Shown: positions 7,221 through 17,855, numbered from the stretch's first letter. The stretch: DNA of 64,000 bases from Quatrionicoccus australiensis (GCF_020510425.1 NZ_JAHBAH010000001.1:4104472-4168471), one strand, 5' to 3'. Made by a program: numbers and translations. The notes: a model not told the origin generated them from the letters alone.

Positions 7221-7532
7221 CGTCGGGAGTGTCGCGGGCGGTGTCACAAGTGCTGCGGCGACGCCGCCGCAATAGACGCCCTCCGCATCCTCGGCTATCG
7301 TCCTGGTTAGATCGCACTAGACTAGACCGATCAGCGGGTCATATGACCAAAGCCGACCCCGAAGGCCATGCACTCAAACCGCTCACCCCTCTACAAACCC
7401 GCTTTTTCCTCTTTGGTGCTGGCTGTAATTCATTTTCTAGGCCTGATAGATCAGGGCGCTAGGCTGGTGAGCCCCGGCCTGTAAGGGATTCGCTAGTATA
7501 AAATGATAGTTTCATCATCTCGGGAGGGTCGC
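7221..7532 (+). other. Phage intergenic region rich in hairpins (candidate origin/packaging signal)
   Basis: No convincing gene is present in these 312 bases. Visible structures are a hairpin TGCGGCG/CGCCGCA (7254-7260, 7265-7271), a perfect palindrome GGTCATATGACC (7337-7348), and a hairpin CCTGAT/ATCAGG (7442-7447, 7450-7455) with partly pairing flanks. A TATAAA (7497-7502) could be a -10 element for the next gene. In filamentous phages the intergenic region downstream of the assembly gene holds the origins and packaging hairpin, so that role is likely here by position. Confidence 0.5.
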
Positions 7533-7913
7533 ATGCGCTATCTATTTTTGCTGTTGTTGTTAGCGGCTCAATTGGCCAGCGCTGACGCTTACAAATGCAA
7601 AGGCGAAAATGGTAAGGCGGTCATTACTGCTACGCCATGTGAGGCTGGCTATACGGGCGTAGGTGTGGCCAGGTCAGATAGCACAGACCAGCACTCATAT
7701 AATCAAGCGCAGGCCGATCTGCGTCGTCAAAAAGAATGGCTTGCGGGTCGTGAGGAAGCTCAGCGAAGGGATGCTTCAATCGCTCATCGTCAGTCGTCAG
7801 TTGCTGCGCTTCCGTCGCCTCCGGTTCCAGAACAGTCCAGTTCCGGTTCGATTTTTGATAAGTCGTGGGGCTGCGGCGGTCGTTCGTGTCCTTCAACAGC
7901 TACAAGGCGTTGA
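7533..7913 (+). CDS. Secreted DUF4124-like accessory phage protein (126 aa)
   Basis: The ATG at 7533 follows GGGAGGG by four bases. Residues 1-17 are a signal peptide (MRYLFLLLLLAAQLASA). The mature start YKCKGENGKAVITATPC matches the Y-x-C/W-K-x-x-x-G pattern of DUF4124 proteins that are common in betaproteobacteria. The remainder is Gln/Arg/Ser-rich and low in predicted structure. The core phage genes end before it, so this looks like an accessory (moron) gene, perhaps host-derived; a chromosomal DUF4124 gene occurs at 19433. Function is unknown. Confidence 0.65.
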   Translation: MRYLFLLLLLAAQLASADAYKCKGENGKAVITATPCEAGYTGVGVARSDSTDQHSYNQAQADLRRQKEWLAGREEAQRRDASIAHRQSSVAALPSPPVPEQSSSGSIFDKSWGCGGRSCPSTATRR

Positions 7914-7925
7914 TTTCATCGGGTC

Positions 7926-8216
7926 GTGTTTCAGTTTTCGCTTTTCCCGGCTGACACAAAAAGCCATTTCGGTGCGATTGCCAATTACTACTGGCAGCTT
8001 CGGGCGATTCGTCCGCATCAAGGCGCTAGGCGGCGGTGGTTGTATCGTCAGATAGCGAAACATAAGGCCATTTTGATTGCCGATGGATACGACGTGGAAC
8101 TCTTGCGTCTGTGGTGCCGGCAGTGGGCAAGGTGCTATCGCGAAGAGTCCAGGGTGCGTTTTCAGGTCTATTTACAAAATAATTCGACTATTTCGCAAAA
8201 AACCCGATGGACATAA
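7926..8216 (+). CDS. Basic phage protein of unknown function (96 aa)
   Basis: This is the last gene before the right attachment site. The only early start is the GTG at 7926, with a weak CGGG upstream. The product is strongly basic and Arg/Trp/Tyr-rich (NYYWQLRAIRPHQGARRRWLYRQIAK, split here: helix around residues 19-30, then RRRWLYRQIAK). No membrane segment is seen. Charge and position suggest nucleic-acid binding, but I do not recognise the family, and the weak start keeps confidence moderate. Confidence 0.5.
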   Translation: MFQFSLFPADTKSHFGAIANYYWQLRAIRPHQGARRRWLYRQIAKHKAILIADGYDVELLRLWCRQWARCYREESRVRFQVYLQNNSTISQKTRWT

Positions 8217-8228
8217 AAATATTCTGCG

Positions 8229-8256
8229 ACTTAACATAATACAAATTATGCGTGTA
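8229..8256. other. dif-like XerC/XerD recombination site (right prophage junction)
   Basis: The arms ACTTAACATAA (8229-8239) and TTATGCGTGTA (8246-8256) flank the hexamer TACAAA (8240-8245). Compared with the reverse complement of E. coli dif (XerD arm ATTTAACATAA, centre TATACA, XerC arm TTATGCGCACC), the arms agree at 10 of 11 and 8 of 11 positions. This is the best dif candidate in the window and would place the replication terminus here. Confidence 0.8.
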
Positions 8257-8265
8257 TTTGATCCC

Positions 8266-8290
8266 GCAAAAACCACCTTTTCGGTGGTTC
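8266..8290 (-). terminator. Intrinsic terminator of the minus-strand lipoprotein gene
   Basis: AACCACC (8271-8277) pairs with GGTGGTT (8283-8289) around TTTTC. On the minus strand the stem is followed by T residues (A run at 8268-8272 on the plus strand). It lies 10 bases beyond the stop of the 8301-8885 gene and also insulates the prophage end. Confidence 0.7.
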
Positions 8291-8300
8291 TTGTTTCGAC

Positions 8301-8885
8301 TTAGCGTTTTGCCGGTGAAAACGATTCTTCCTCGATCAGCCAGTGTCCTTCGCTACGCCGCAATTGCAGTTTCTTGATGCCCTTGTCGCTACGGATCTGC
8401 GAGCGATAGTTCTGCGAGAACGTCACGGTTGCCTGATTCAAGGAGTCGACAACGATTTTCGGCTCGCCCAGCGTCAGCTCGATTTTTCCGGCCTGCGCGA
8501 TAACGCGTTTGCGACTGGCCTGCCAGTTTGCCGGGCCAACTTCGCGTCCCTTGAAGTTCGGCGTGTAGAACGCCAGGTAGGCATCGACATCACGGGCTGC
8601 CCAGGCGTCGCGCCAGGCATTCAGAGTGCTGCGAATCTCGCTTTCCGTCGTCGGGCCTGATTCAGCGGCCTTGCTGACAGGTGCCGCAGCTGCCGGACTG
8701 GCGGCAACACTCATCGGCACGGCGGTTTCAACGCTCGCCTCTGTTTTGCCACTCGTCTGGACGCTTTCGCTTTGTGCCGGTGCATCGAACAGCCAGTCAA
8801 TCGTCTTGTTGCAGCCGGACAACCCCGGAAGGATTGCCAGCGCGGTCAATAGTCCAACGGTGCCTTGTCCAAATACCCTTTTCAT
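8301..8885 (-). CDS. Lipoprotein with NTF2-like (SnoaL/Cds6-type) domain (194 aa)
   Basis: The start at 8885 follows a GGGGGAG ribosome binding site. The N-terminus MKRVFGQGTVGLLTALAILPGLSGC is a lipoprotein signal with lipobox LSGC, so the protein is anchored at a membrane. After an Ala/Ser/Thr-rich linker, residues about 80-194 form an NTF2-like domain (LNAWRDAWAARDVDAYLAFYTPNF, ending HWLIEEESF). This matches the small domain found alone or attached to L,D-transpeptidases of the Cds6 type. An envelope or peptidoglycan-associated role is plausible, without direct evidence. It is the first host gene beyond dif. Confidence 0.75.
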   Translation of the reverse strand: MKRVFGQGTVGLLTALAILPGLSGCNKTIDWLFDAPAQSESVQTSGKTEASVETAVPMSVAASPAAAAPVSKAAESGPTTESEIRSTLNAWRDAWAARDVDAYLAFYTPNFKGREVGPANWQASRKRVIAQAGKIELTLGEPKIVVDSLNQATVTFSQNYRSQIRSDKGIKKLQLRRSEGHWLIEEESFSPAKR

Positions 8886-8936
8886 TACTCCCCCCTCGTT
8901 TGGCATATGACAGAGTCGCCATACTCTCACATAAGC

Positions 8937-9596
8937 TTACTGAATTTCTATGCTTACCGAGCGTCCGGACTTGCCGCCAGCTCGCCGCAGCAGGTCGCCG
9001 ATGTCGGTGTTCTGGTTCTTGAGTGCAACATCGAGTGCCGTTTCTCCGGACTGCAGTGTTCTCGCCGGATCAGCCTTGTTTTTCAGGAGCAGTTCGACGA
9101 TTTCGCGATGGCCGCCGCGAGCTGCGGCGATCAACGGTGTCGTGCCATTTTCGCTGGGTGAGTTCAGGTCGGCCCCGGCCTTGATCAGCAATTCGGCAAT
9201 GTCGAGACGACCGGCAAATGCGGCATAAGCTAGCGGTGTCCAGCCCGGCATATTGACGTTGGCGCCAGCCGCCAGCAACAGTTCTACCACTTTGCGGTGG
9301 CCGAAATAAGCAGCCAGGCGCAGCGCAGTATCACCCGAAGCATTGCGGGCGTTGAGCTTGGCGCGCTGCTTGATCAGGAAATCGACCAGTTCGGCATGGC
9401 CGTCCCGAGCGGCAAGCATCAGCAGCGTATTGCCGTCGATGTCGGTACTGTCGATCGAAGCCCCCTTCCCGGTCAGCGCGGCGACTTCACGCGTGTCACC
9501 GAGCTTGGCGGAGCTGATCAGGTCATCATAAGTTGCCGCTTGGGCGAAAACAGGGAGCAACAGCGCGACCGCTACGGTCAACAACGTTTTTTTCAT
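8937..9596 (-). CDS. Secreted ankyrin-repeat protein (219 aa)
   Basis: The start at 9596 gives a signal peptide MKKTLLTVAVALLLPVFAQA. The rest is six consecutive ankyrin repeats of about 33 residues, with typical cores such as DGNTLLMLAARDGHAELVDFL, SGDTALRLAAYFGHRKVVELL and NGTTPLIAAARGGHREIVELL. Ankyrin stacks bind other proteins, so a periplasmic scaffold or inhibitor role is likely, with unknown partner. It begins five bases after tatD and is probably cotranscribed with the tatD-PilZ-holB-tmk-mltG group. Confidence 0.85.
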   Translation of the reverse strand: MKKTLLTVAVALLLPVFAQAATYDDLISSAKLGDTREVAALTGKGASIDSTDIDGNTLLMLAARDGHAELVDFLIKQRAKLNARNASGDTALRLAAYFGHRKVVELLLAAGANVNMPGWTPLAYAAFAGRLDIAELLIKAGADLNSPSENGTTPLIAAARGGHREIVELLLKNKADPARTLQSGETALDVALKNQNTDIGDLLRRAGGKSGRSVSIEIQ

Positions 9597-9601
9597 GATT
9601 T

Positions 9602-10375
9602 TCAAGGGCGCTTGGCGTGTTTGAAGAGGCGGAAGAAGTTGTCGGTCGTTGCATCCGCCAGCTGTTCGGCTGACAAGCCGCGCAGACGGGCGATTTCTTC
9701 GGCGACGTGCATGACATAGGCCGGCTGGTTGGGCTTGCCGCGATACGGCACCGGCGCCAGATAGGGCGAATCGGTTTCGACCAGAATGCGGTCGAGCGGG
9801 CATTTCTGCGCAACTTCCTTTACCTGGCTGGCATTCTTGAAGGTGACGATGCCGGAAAACGACAGATAGAAACCGAGATCGAGCGCCTGGCGCCCGATTT
9901 CCCAGTCTTCGGTAAAACAGTGCATGACGCCGCCAACCGTATCAGCGCCCTCTTCCTGCAGCAGGCGCAGCGTGTCGGCTGCTGAGTCGCGGGTATGCAC
10001 GACCAGCGGCTTGCCACAACGTTTGGCGGCTTCGATATGGGTGCGAAAACGGGCGCGCTGCCATTCCGGCTTGTCTTTCTGCCAGTAATAATCGAGACCG
10101 GTTTCGCCAATGGCAATGATCTTGGGATGGCTGGCCAGCTCAACCAGGCGATCTGCCGTCGGCTCCTCGACATCGGTGTATTCGGGATGCACACCAACGG
10201 TGGCAAACAGCCGCTCGTCCTGTTCGGCAACCGCCATGACCCTGGCGTGATCCTCGAGATTGACGCCAATGCAGACGGCGCACCCTACCCCGTTTTCCTG
10301 CATGCGTTGCAGGACATCAGGCAGACGATCCGCCAGATCCGGGAAATCAAGATGGCAATGCGAGTCGACCAGCAT
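9602..10375 (-). CDS. tatD: TatD-family metal-dependent deoxyribonuclease/hydrolase (257 aa)
   Basis: The first metal-binding motif appears at the N-terminus as MLVDSHCHLDF, and later TIM-barrel motifs include IGETGLDYYW, KPLVVHTRDSAADTL, MHCFTED and ETDSPYLAPVPYRGKPNQP. Length matches YcfH/TatD (about 260). The family hydrolyses DNA or other phosphoester substrates using two divalent metals. The gene lies downstream of holB-PilZ, the usual gammaproteobacterial and betaproteobacterial arrangement (holB-pilZ-ycfH). Confidence 0.92.
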   Translation of the reverse strand: MLVDSHCHLDFPDLADRLPDVLQRMQENGVGCAVCIGVNLEDHARVMAVAEQDERLFATVGVHPEYTDVEEPTADRLVELASHPKIIAIGETGLDYYWQKDKPEWQRARFRTHIEAAKRCGKPLVVHTRDSAADTLRLLQEEGADTVGGVMHCFTEDWEIGRQALDLGFYLSFSGIVTFKNASQVKEVAQKCPLDRILVETDSPYLAPVPYRGKPNQPAYVMHVAEEIARLRGLSAEQLADATTDNFFRLFKHAKRP

Positions 10376-10382
10376 GGGTCGC

Positions 10383-10745
10383 TTAAAGCGTATGCGTCGG
10401 ACGGGTGGATTGCATGACGCCGCCGAGCAGGCCCTCGATCTTGCGGCGCGCTTCCTGACCACTTTCGTCATTGTTGAAATGCACGCCGATGCCCTGCGCC
10501 CGGCCATTCTGGGCGCCCGGCGGAGTGATCCAGACGACGGTGCCGGCAATCGGCAGCTTGGCCGGATCATCCATCAGCGACAGCAGCATGAAGACTTCGT
10601 CACCGAGGTTGTAGCCGCGCGTCGTCGGAATGAAGATACCGCCACTGCGCAGATGCGGCATGAACGCAGCGTATAGCGCGGATTTCGAGTTGATGTTCAG
10701 CGAGAGAACGCTCGGGCGCTGCGGGGCGGATTTGGCTTCACTCAT
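10383..10745 (-). CDS. PilZ-domain protein (120 aa)
   Basis: A single-domain PilZ protein of the type IV pilus PilZ class: FMPHLRSGGIFIPTTRGYNLGDEVFMLLSLMDD followed by PIAGTVVWITPPGAQ and GIGVHF. The RxxxR and D/NxSxxG c-di-GMP motifs are not evident, as in P. aeruginosa PilZ, which acts through the pilus ATPase instead. It sits between holB and tatD, the standard context for this gene. Its likely role is type IV pilus assembly. Confidence 0.85.
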   Translation of the reverse strand: MSEAKSAPQRPSVLSLNINSKSALYAAFMPHLRSGGIFIPTTRGYNLGDEVFMLLSLMDDPAKLPIAGTVVWITPPGAQNGRAQGIGVHFNNDESGQEARRKIEGLLGGVMQSTRPTHTL

Positions 10746-10751
10746 CGTTGA

Positions 10752-11771
10752 TCAATTGGCAAACAGGGCTCGATAGTCCAGAAAAACACCTTCCAGAAAA
10801 AGTTTTGCGTTGAGCGGTTGCTCTGCTTCCTGGCGGCGTTTAATCATGTCGCGGTAGGCGTGGTTCAGGCGTACGGCCGGAATCATATCAGCCAGACCGG
10901 ATATTGTGGCCTGCTGCGGCAGAAAATATCGCACTGGCAAGCCGTTGCGGGCCATCGTCAAATCGACCAGCCATTTTTGCAGGGCTTCAACAACGGTCTT
11001 GAGCAGCAGCTTGCCCTTGCTGTCCTTGATGACCTTTTCCAGTTCGGCTGCTATGCCGAGCGCATCGGCATTCCTGCCGGTCGACAGGCGTTTGATCAGC
11101 ATTTCCAGCCAGGCGCCCTGCCCGGATGCCGACAACTCCAGCGCCAGCCCCGGCGAACCACCGGCCAGCGCCAGCCAGCGCCCGGCGTCGGCAAGCCCGG
11201 CTTCAGCCAGTGCTTTCTCGGCGGCCTTGGTTTGCGGCAGCGGTACCGGTACCACCTGGCAACGACTGCGTATCGTCGGCAGCAGACGCAACGGTTCATT
11301 GGAAATCAATAAAAACAATGTTCCTGGCGCAGGTTCTTCAAGTGTTTTGAGAAGTGCGTTTGCGGTATTGCGATTCATCGCTTCGGCCGGATTGACCAGA
11401 ATGATGCGCAAACCGGCGCGGTGCGTACCGATGGTCAGGAAGTCGTCGAGCCCCCGCACCTGATCGATGGTGATCTGCTGGCTCGGCTTTTTCTTGCCGT
11501 CCTCGACCTCGCCTTCATCGGACAAGGCGTCCGGTTGCAGCAGACGAAAATCGGGGTGGTTGCCCTGGCTGTACCAGTTGCAAGCCAGGCATTTGCCACA
11601 GGCCTGACCGTTGCCCTGCGGCTGTTCGCACAGGAGGCTGGCGGCAAACAGGCGCGCGAGATCGTACTTTCCCGTACCTTTCTGGCCGACCAGCAACAAG
11701 GAATGCGGCAACTGCTGGCGACGCGCCTGCAGTCCAGCCCAGACTTTGCTGTGAAGATCAATAACGTTCAT
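10752..11771 (-). CDS. holB: DNA polymerase III delta' subunit
   Basis: A clamp-loader subunit of about 339 residues. The P-loop region reads [16 protein letters not shown], and the zinc-binding cysteines ([18 protein letters not shown]) and the sensor segment [32 protein letters not shown] are clearly seen. The start at 11771 overlaps the tmk stop as ATGA, so translation is coupled. The C-terminal collar domain is intact. The order mltG-tmk-holB-pilZ-tatD is typical of proteobacteria. Confidence 0.93.
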   Translation of the reverse strand: MNVIDLHSKVWAGLQARRQQLPHSLLLVGQKGTGKYDLARLFAASLLCEQPQGNGQACGKCLACNWYSQGNHPDFRLLQPDALSDEGEVEDGKKKPSQQITIDQVRGLDDFLTIGTHRAGLRIILVNPAEAMNRNTANALLKTLEEPAPGTLFLLISNEPLRLLPTIRSRCQVVPVPLPQTKAAEKALAEAGLADAGRWLALAGGSPGLALELSASGQGAWLEMLIKRLSTGRNADALGIAAELEKVIKDSKGKLLLKTVVEALQKWLVDLTMARNGLPVRYFLPQQATISGLADMIPAVRLNHAYRDMIKRRQEAEQPLNAKLFLEGVFLDYRALFAN

Positions 11772-12382
11772 AAACAATTCGTTGTGACGATTTGTTCAAG
11801 TGTTTTACGAATATCTTCCCGGCTGTGATTGGCGTCAACAACCCGAATGCGCGACGGATTGGCATGAGCGCGCTCGATATAAGCCTGGCGCACCCGCTCA
11901 TGAAAGTCGGCACGTTCCTGCTCGAAGCGATCCAGCACCCGGCTGGCCAGCGCGATACGTTCACGCGCCACATCGAGCGGCAGATCGAAAAGCAGCGTCA
12001 GGTCCGGCTGCACATGCTCATGCACCCAATGTTCAAGGGTCAGGAACTTGCTACGATCCAGGCCGCGCCCGCCGCCCTGATAGGCGTAGGTGGCATCGCT
12101 GAAACGGTCGCAGATCACCCATTCGCCACGCGCCAGCGCCGGTTCGATCAACTGCGCCAGGTGTTCGCGTCGCGCCGCAAACATCAGCAGCGTTTCGGTT
12201 TCCAGATGCATCGGGTCATTGAGCAGCAGAGCACGCAGCTTTTCACCAAGCTCGGTGCCGCCCGGTTCACGTGTTACCTGAACCGTTTTTCCCTGCGCCC
12301 GCAGCCATTCGGCCAGCCATTCGACATGGCTGCTCTTGCCGGCACCGTCGATGCCTTCGAAAGTGATGAATTTACCTTTCAC
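11768..12382 (-). CDS. tmk: Thymidylate kinase
   Basis: This enzyme phosphorylates dTMP to dTDP. The P-loop [16 protein letters not shown] lies at residues about 8-23, followed by the [11 protein letters not shown] motif and the DRF box [20 protein letters not shown]. The length of 204 aa is standard. The start codon is GTG at 12382 and overlaps the mltG stop as GTGA, with GGGGAGG upstream inside mltG. The overlaps with mltG and holB show a coupled operon. Confidence 0.95.
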   Translation of the reverse strand: MKGKFITFEGIDGAGKSSHVEWLAEWLRAQGKTVQVTREPGGTELGEKLRALLLNDPMHLETETLLMFAARREHLAQLIEPALARGEWVICDRFSDATYAYQGGGRGLDRSKFLTLEHWVHEHVQPDLTLLFDLPLDVARERIALASRVLDRFEQERADFHERVRQAYIERAHANPSRIRVVDANHSREDIRKTLEQIVTTNCL

Positions 12383-13374
12383 TTTCCTCCCCTTTGATAT
12401 TTGTTAACTGCACGATTGTGTTCGTCGAGCGTACGCGAAAATTCGCTGCTGCCGTCGCCGCGTGCGACAAAATAAAGCACGTCGCTTGGCGCCGGATGCA
12501 ATGCCGCCTGCAGCGAAGCCAGGCCGGGCATGGCGATCGGTGTCGGCGGCAGACCCGGCCGACGGTAGGTATTGTACGGCGTGTCTTCGAGCAGGTCGCG
12601 CTTGCGCAGGTTGCCGTCGAAGCCTTCGCCAAGGCCGTAGATCACCGTCGGATCGGTCTGCAGCAGCATGCCCTTGCGCAGGCGGTTGACGAATACGGCG
12701 GCCACTTTTGTCCGGTCGCTCTCGCGCCCGGTTTCCTTTTCGATGATGGATGCCATGATCAGCGCTTCATCTGGCGTCCGGTACGGCAGGCCGGCATCGC
12801 GCCGCGGCCATTCGCTGTCCAGCCTGGCCTGCATCGCACGCACGGCGCGGGCGAGCAACTCGAGGTCACTCGACTGCTTGTCGAACATGTAGGTATCGGG
12901 AAACAGGCGGCCGTCGAGCACACCGCCGGCAATGCCGAGCTGTTCGGCGAGCTGCGCTTCGGACAGACCGCTGCTCAGGTGCTGCAGGTCTGGATGCCGG
13001 TCGAGACGGGCGCGCCACTGGCGGAAAGTCCAGCCCTCGACCAGCGTCAGGTTGCCCAGCGTGGTTTCACCCCGGGTCAGCTTGGTGAGCAGTTGCAAGG
13101 GCGTAACGCCGTTGCTGGCCGAGTAGCTGCCGGCCTTGATCCCCGTTTCAGCCTTTTGCAGACGGGCCAGCCCGGCCAGCAGATTCGGCTCGACCGTGAT
13201 GCCGGCGTCGCGCATCTGTCCGATCGCCGCGCGCAGGCTGCTGCCCGGCGTCACGCGAAAATCGAGGGGCGAGGTTTTGAGTGTCAGGGGCTGGTTGGCC
13301 CAGTACCAGATGCCGGCGGCCGATGCGGCCAGGAGCAGGAAAACCAGAAAAAATGCTTTAATTAGGAAGCGCAC
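12379..13374 (-). CDS. mltG: Endolytic murein transglycosylase MltG (YceG)
   Basis: This enzyme cleaves nascent glycan strands and acts as a terminase for peptidoglycan polymerisation. A GTG at 13374 is taken as start, giving a single N-terminal membrane anchor ([23 protein letters not shown]). The catalytic region [29 protein letters not shown] contains the conserved Glu, followed by [12 protein letters not shown] and the [18 protein letters not shown] segment typical of MltG. The length of 331 aa is usual. A longer reading frame upstream of 13374 is GC-driven and overlaps the ygfZ promoter. Confidence 0.92.
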   Translation of the reverse strand: MRFLIKAFFLVFLLLAASAAGIWYWANQPLTLKTSPLDFRVTPGSSLRAAIGQMRDAGITVEPNLLAGLARLQKAETGIKAGSYSASNGVTPLQLLTKLTRGETTLGNLTLVEGWTFRQWRARLDRHPDLQHLSSGLSEAQLAEQLGIAGGVLDGRLFPDTYMFDKQSSDLELLARAVRAMQARLDSEWPRRDAGLPYRTPDEALIMASIIEKETGRESDRTKVAAVFVNRLRKGMLLQTDPTVIYGLGEGFDGNLRKRDLLEDTPYNTYRRPGLPPTPIAMPGLASLQAALHPAPSDVLYFVARGDGSSEFSRTLDEHNRAVNKYQRGGK

Positions 13375-13465
13375 GGGAACTCGATGGTTGCAGGCCGGTC
13401 TTGCCCGTGTGAAACGAGCACGTTTAAACGGGCGATATAATATCCCAAACCCCTCAGGAGCCCTC

Positions 13466-14482
13466 ATGAACCCCAACTGGCGCAGTTTTCTCGAAGCCGC
13501 CGAAGGCAACTTCGACAGCGCATCTTCCGATCTTCTCAACTTTGGCGATGCTGCTGGCGAATTGCAGGCAGCCACCAAGCAGACAATCATCACGCCGCTG
13601 ACCCATCTCGGCCTGATCGAAGTCAGCGGCGACGATGCCAAGACTTATCTGCACAGCCAATTGACCAGCGACATCAATCACCTGGCTGAAGGCAAGGCGC
13701 AGCACAGCGGCTGGTGTACGGCCAAGGGCCGTTTGCAGGCGAGTTTCCTCGCCTGGCGCAAGGGTGACAGCTATCAGCTGGCGCTGGCCGCCGACTTGCA
13801 GGAAGCAACCCAGAAGCGCCTGCAGATGTTCGTGCTGCGCGCCAAGGTCAAGCTGACGGCGCTTACCGACAGCACGGTGCTGCTCGGTGTTGCCGGCCCG
13901 CAGGCAGCGGAAGCGCTGGCCGATGCCGGCCTGCCCTGCCCGGCCGAAGCGATGACTACGGCACAAGAGGCAGGCAATACGGTGATCCGCCTTGACGCTT
14001 CGCGTTTCGTGATCGTTGCGCCGCAGGATGCCATGGCAAGCCTGTGGCAGACGCTCACCGTCAAGGCCCGCCCGGTTGGTGTGCCGGTCTGGCGCTGGCT
14101 GGATGTCGAAGCCGCTTATCCGCTGGTCACGCTGGCGACCAAGGAAGAATTCGTGCCGCAGATGGCCGACTTCGAAAAAATCGGCGGCGTCAGTTTTCAG
14201 AAGGGCTGCTATCCGGGCCAGGAAATCGTTGCCCGCACGCAGTACCTGGGCAAGGTCAAGCGCCACCTCTTCCGCCTGCGCAGCGCGCACGCGCTCAAGG
14301 CCGGCGACCCGCTGTTCTCGCCGGACAATCCCGACCAGCCCTGCGGCACGGTAATGACCGTCGCGCCGGCACCGAGCGGCGGTTTTGCCGCCCTCGCCGT
14401 CGTCCAGTCCAACTTTGCCGACAACGTGCATCTCGAATCGCGCGAAGGCCCGCAAGTTGAAGCGGTAGCGGTCAACCCGTAA
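13466..14482 (+). CDS. ygfZ: YgfZ/GcvT-domain folate-binding Fe-S maintenance protein
   Basis: YgfZ proteins use folate to support repair or assembly of certain Fe-S enzymes such as MiaB. The hallmark motif KGCYPGQE is present at residues 246-253 with the essential Cys248. The N-terminal GcvT-like part has LSHLGLIEVSGDDAKTYLHSQLTSDI-type sequence and the glycine-rich LLGVAGPQA segment. The start has CAGGAG eight bases upstream. The gene is divergent from mltG, with about 90 bases between them for both promoters, and is followed by an NRDE gene 12 bases downstream. Confidence 0.93.
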   Translation: MNPNWRSFLEAAEGNFDSASSDLLNFGDAAGELQAATKQTIITPLTHLGLIEVSGDDAKTYLHSQLTSDINHLAEGKAQHSGWCTAKGRLQASFLAWRKGDSYQLALAADLQEATQKRLQMFVLRAKVKLTALTDSTVLLGVAGPQAAEALADAGLPCPAEAMTTAQEAGNTVIRLDASRFVIVAPQDAMASLWQTLTVKARPVGVPVWRWLDVEAAYPLVTLATKEEFVPQMADFEKIGGVSFQKGCYPGQEIVARTQYLGKVKRHLFRLRSAHALKAGDPLFSPDNPDQPCGTVMTVAPAPSGGFAALAVVQSNFADNVHLESREGPQVEAVAVNP

Positions 14483-14494
14483 AAAAGGGCAAAA

Positions 14495-15244
14495 ATGTGC
14501 CTGATCGTCGTCGGCTGGCGGGTGCATGCGGCTTACCCGCTGCTGCTTGCCGCCAACCGCGACGAGTTCCATGCCCGGCCAACAGCCGCCGCGGCGCGCT
14601 GGCCGGATGCACCACAGATCGTCGGCGGCCGCGATCTTGAAGCCGGCGGCACCTGGCTCGCGGTCAGCGCCGGCGGTCGCCTGGCGGCCGTGACCAATGT
14701 GCGCGAACCCGGAATGGCCAAGGGCGCGCGCTCGCGCGGCGAACTGACGCACAACTTCCTGCTCGGCAGCGAATCGGCGCTCGACTACGCAACGCAAATC
14801 GATAGTGCAGCCTATTCCGGCTACAACCTTCTGCTCAGCGATGGCGAGGAACTGGTCTATACCTCGAACCGTGACGACGCACCGCGCGTGCTCGCGCCCG
14901 GCATTTACGGCCTGTCGAACCATCGCCTGGACAGCCCGTGGCCAAAACTAGAGAAGGCGCGCGCCGGTTTCGCGCAGGCACTGGTAACGCTGCCCGACGA
15001 AAATGCCTTTTTTTCGCTGTTGACCGATAGCGAGATCGTCGCCGACGACAAGCTGCCGCAGACCGGCGTGCCGCTCGAATGGGAACGCCTGTTATCCGCC
15101 GTTTTCGTGCAATCGGCCAGCTACGGCACGCGCGCCTCGACCGTGGTCAGACAGGACTGCGCCGGCAGCTTTCGCCTGCACGAACGCAGCTTCGGGCCGA
15201 ACGGCGAGCTGCTTCAGTCTTCGGTGATTTCCACCGGCGTGTAG
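14495..15244 (+). CDS. NRDE-family (TANGO2-like) protein (249 aa)
   Basis: The diagnostic N-terminus is MCLIVVGW followed by LLLAANRDEFHARPT, giving the family its NRDE name. The initiator Met-Cys suggests an N-terminal-nucleophile-like fold after Met removal. Eukaryotic TANGO2 is linked to haem and lipid trafficking; bacterial roles are unclear. The gene closely follows ygfZ and is probably cotranscribed. Its last 31 bases overlap the 3' end of the convergent L,D-transpeptidase gene. Confidence 0.88.
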   Translation: MCLIVVGWRVHAAYPLLLAANRDEFHARPTAAAARWPDAPQIVGGRDLEAGGTWLAVSAGGRLAAVTNVREPGMAKGARSRGELTHNFLLGSESALDYATQIDSAAYSGYNLLLSDGEELVYTSNRDDAPRVLAPGIYGLSNHRLDSPWPKLEKARAGFAQALVTLPDENAFFSLLTDSEIVADDKLPQTGVPLEWERLLSAVFVQSASYGTRASTVVRQDCAGSFRLHERSFGPNGELLQSSVISTGV

Positions 15245-15696
15245 CACGGCACCCGATCGAACAACTCGATCAGGTCGGCGTTGCGCATGCGCACGCAGCC
15301 GTGCGAGCCGGGCGTCGTCATGTCGGTGACGTCGGGCGTGCCGTGGATATAGATGTAGCGGCGCATGGTGTCGACGCAGCCGTGCCGGTTGCGCCCGGCT
15401 TCGCAGCCCGACAGCCAGAGGATGCGGGTCAGGATCCAGTCGCGGCCGGGAAACTGCTCGGCCAACTCCTGTGTCCAGATTTCGCCGGTCGGTCGACGCC
15501 GCACGAAGACCGTATTTGCCGGCTGGCCGGCACCGATTTTGGCGCGAATCAGGTGTTGACCGCGCGGCGTCTGGAAACTACCGGATACCTCACCGACTCC
15601 GGCGCCAGCGGTCGACACCGGATATTCGTGCAAAACCTCGCCGTTGTCGGCGAACAGCGTCAGCCTTTGGCGTGCGACGGAAACCAGCAGTTTCAT
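15214..15696 (-). CDS. L,D-transpeptidase (YkuD) domain protein (160 aa)
   Basis: The YkuD catalytic signature is complete: HGT (118-120) and SHGCVRM (131-137) with nucleophile Cys134. The domain starts at residue 1 (MKLLVSVARQRLTLFADNG) and no signal peptide or lipobox can be seen, which is unusual for an enzyme acting on peptidoglycan in the periplasm. ErfK-type L,D-transpeptidases form 3-3 crosslinks or attach lipoproteins. It follows tadA after two bases and overlaps the convergent NRDE gene. Confidence 0.88.
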   Translation of the reverse strand: MKLLVSVARQRLTLFADNGEVLHEYPVSTAGAGVGEVSGSFQTPRGQHLIRAKIGAGQPANTVFVRRRPTGEIWTQELAEQFPGRDWILTRILWLSGCEAGRNRHGCVDTMRRYIYIHGTPDVTDMTTPGSHGCVRMRNADLIELFDRVPCYTPVEITED

Positions 15697-15698
15697 GC

Positions 15699-17839
<2,141 letters not shown>

Positions 17840-17855
17840 TTTCAAAACCTTGAAT

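Larger units (their letters stand above)
984..8256. mobile_element. Integrated filamentous phage (inovirus) prophage at a dif-like site
   Basis: About 7.25 kb lies between two copies of a dif-like core: 986-1000 and 8231-8245 match at 14 of 15 positions. The gene order is that of an inovirus: divergent regulator, replication initiator, ssDNA-binding protein, small membrane proteins, major coat protein, adsorption protein, pVI-like protein and Zot/pI ATPase, all but the regulator on the plus strand. No integrase, transposase or secretin is present. This fits a phage that uses host XerC/XerD for integration and a host secretin for export, as in the CTX-phi lifestyle. The coding capacity looks intact, so the element may be active. 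Confidence 0.9.

Noticed and set aside
7229..7462. Arg-rich 77-codon frame after zot
   Set aside because: Composition is that of shifted GC-rich DNA, there is no ribosome binding site, and it spans the hairpins of the phage intergenic region.
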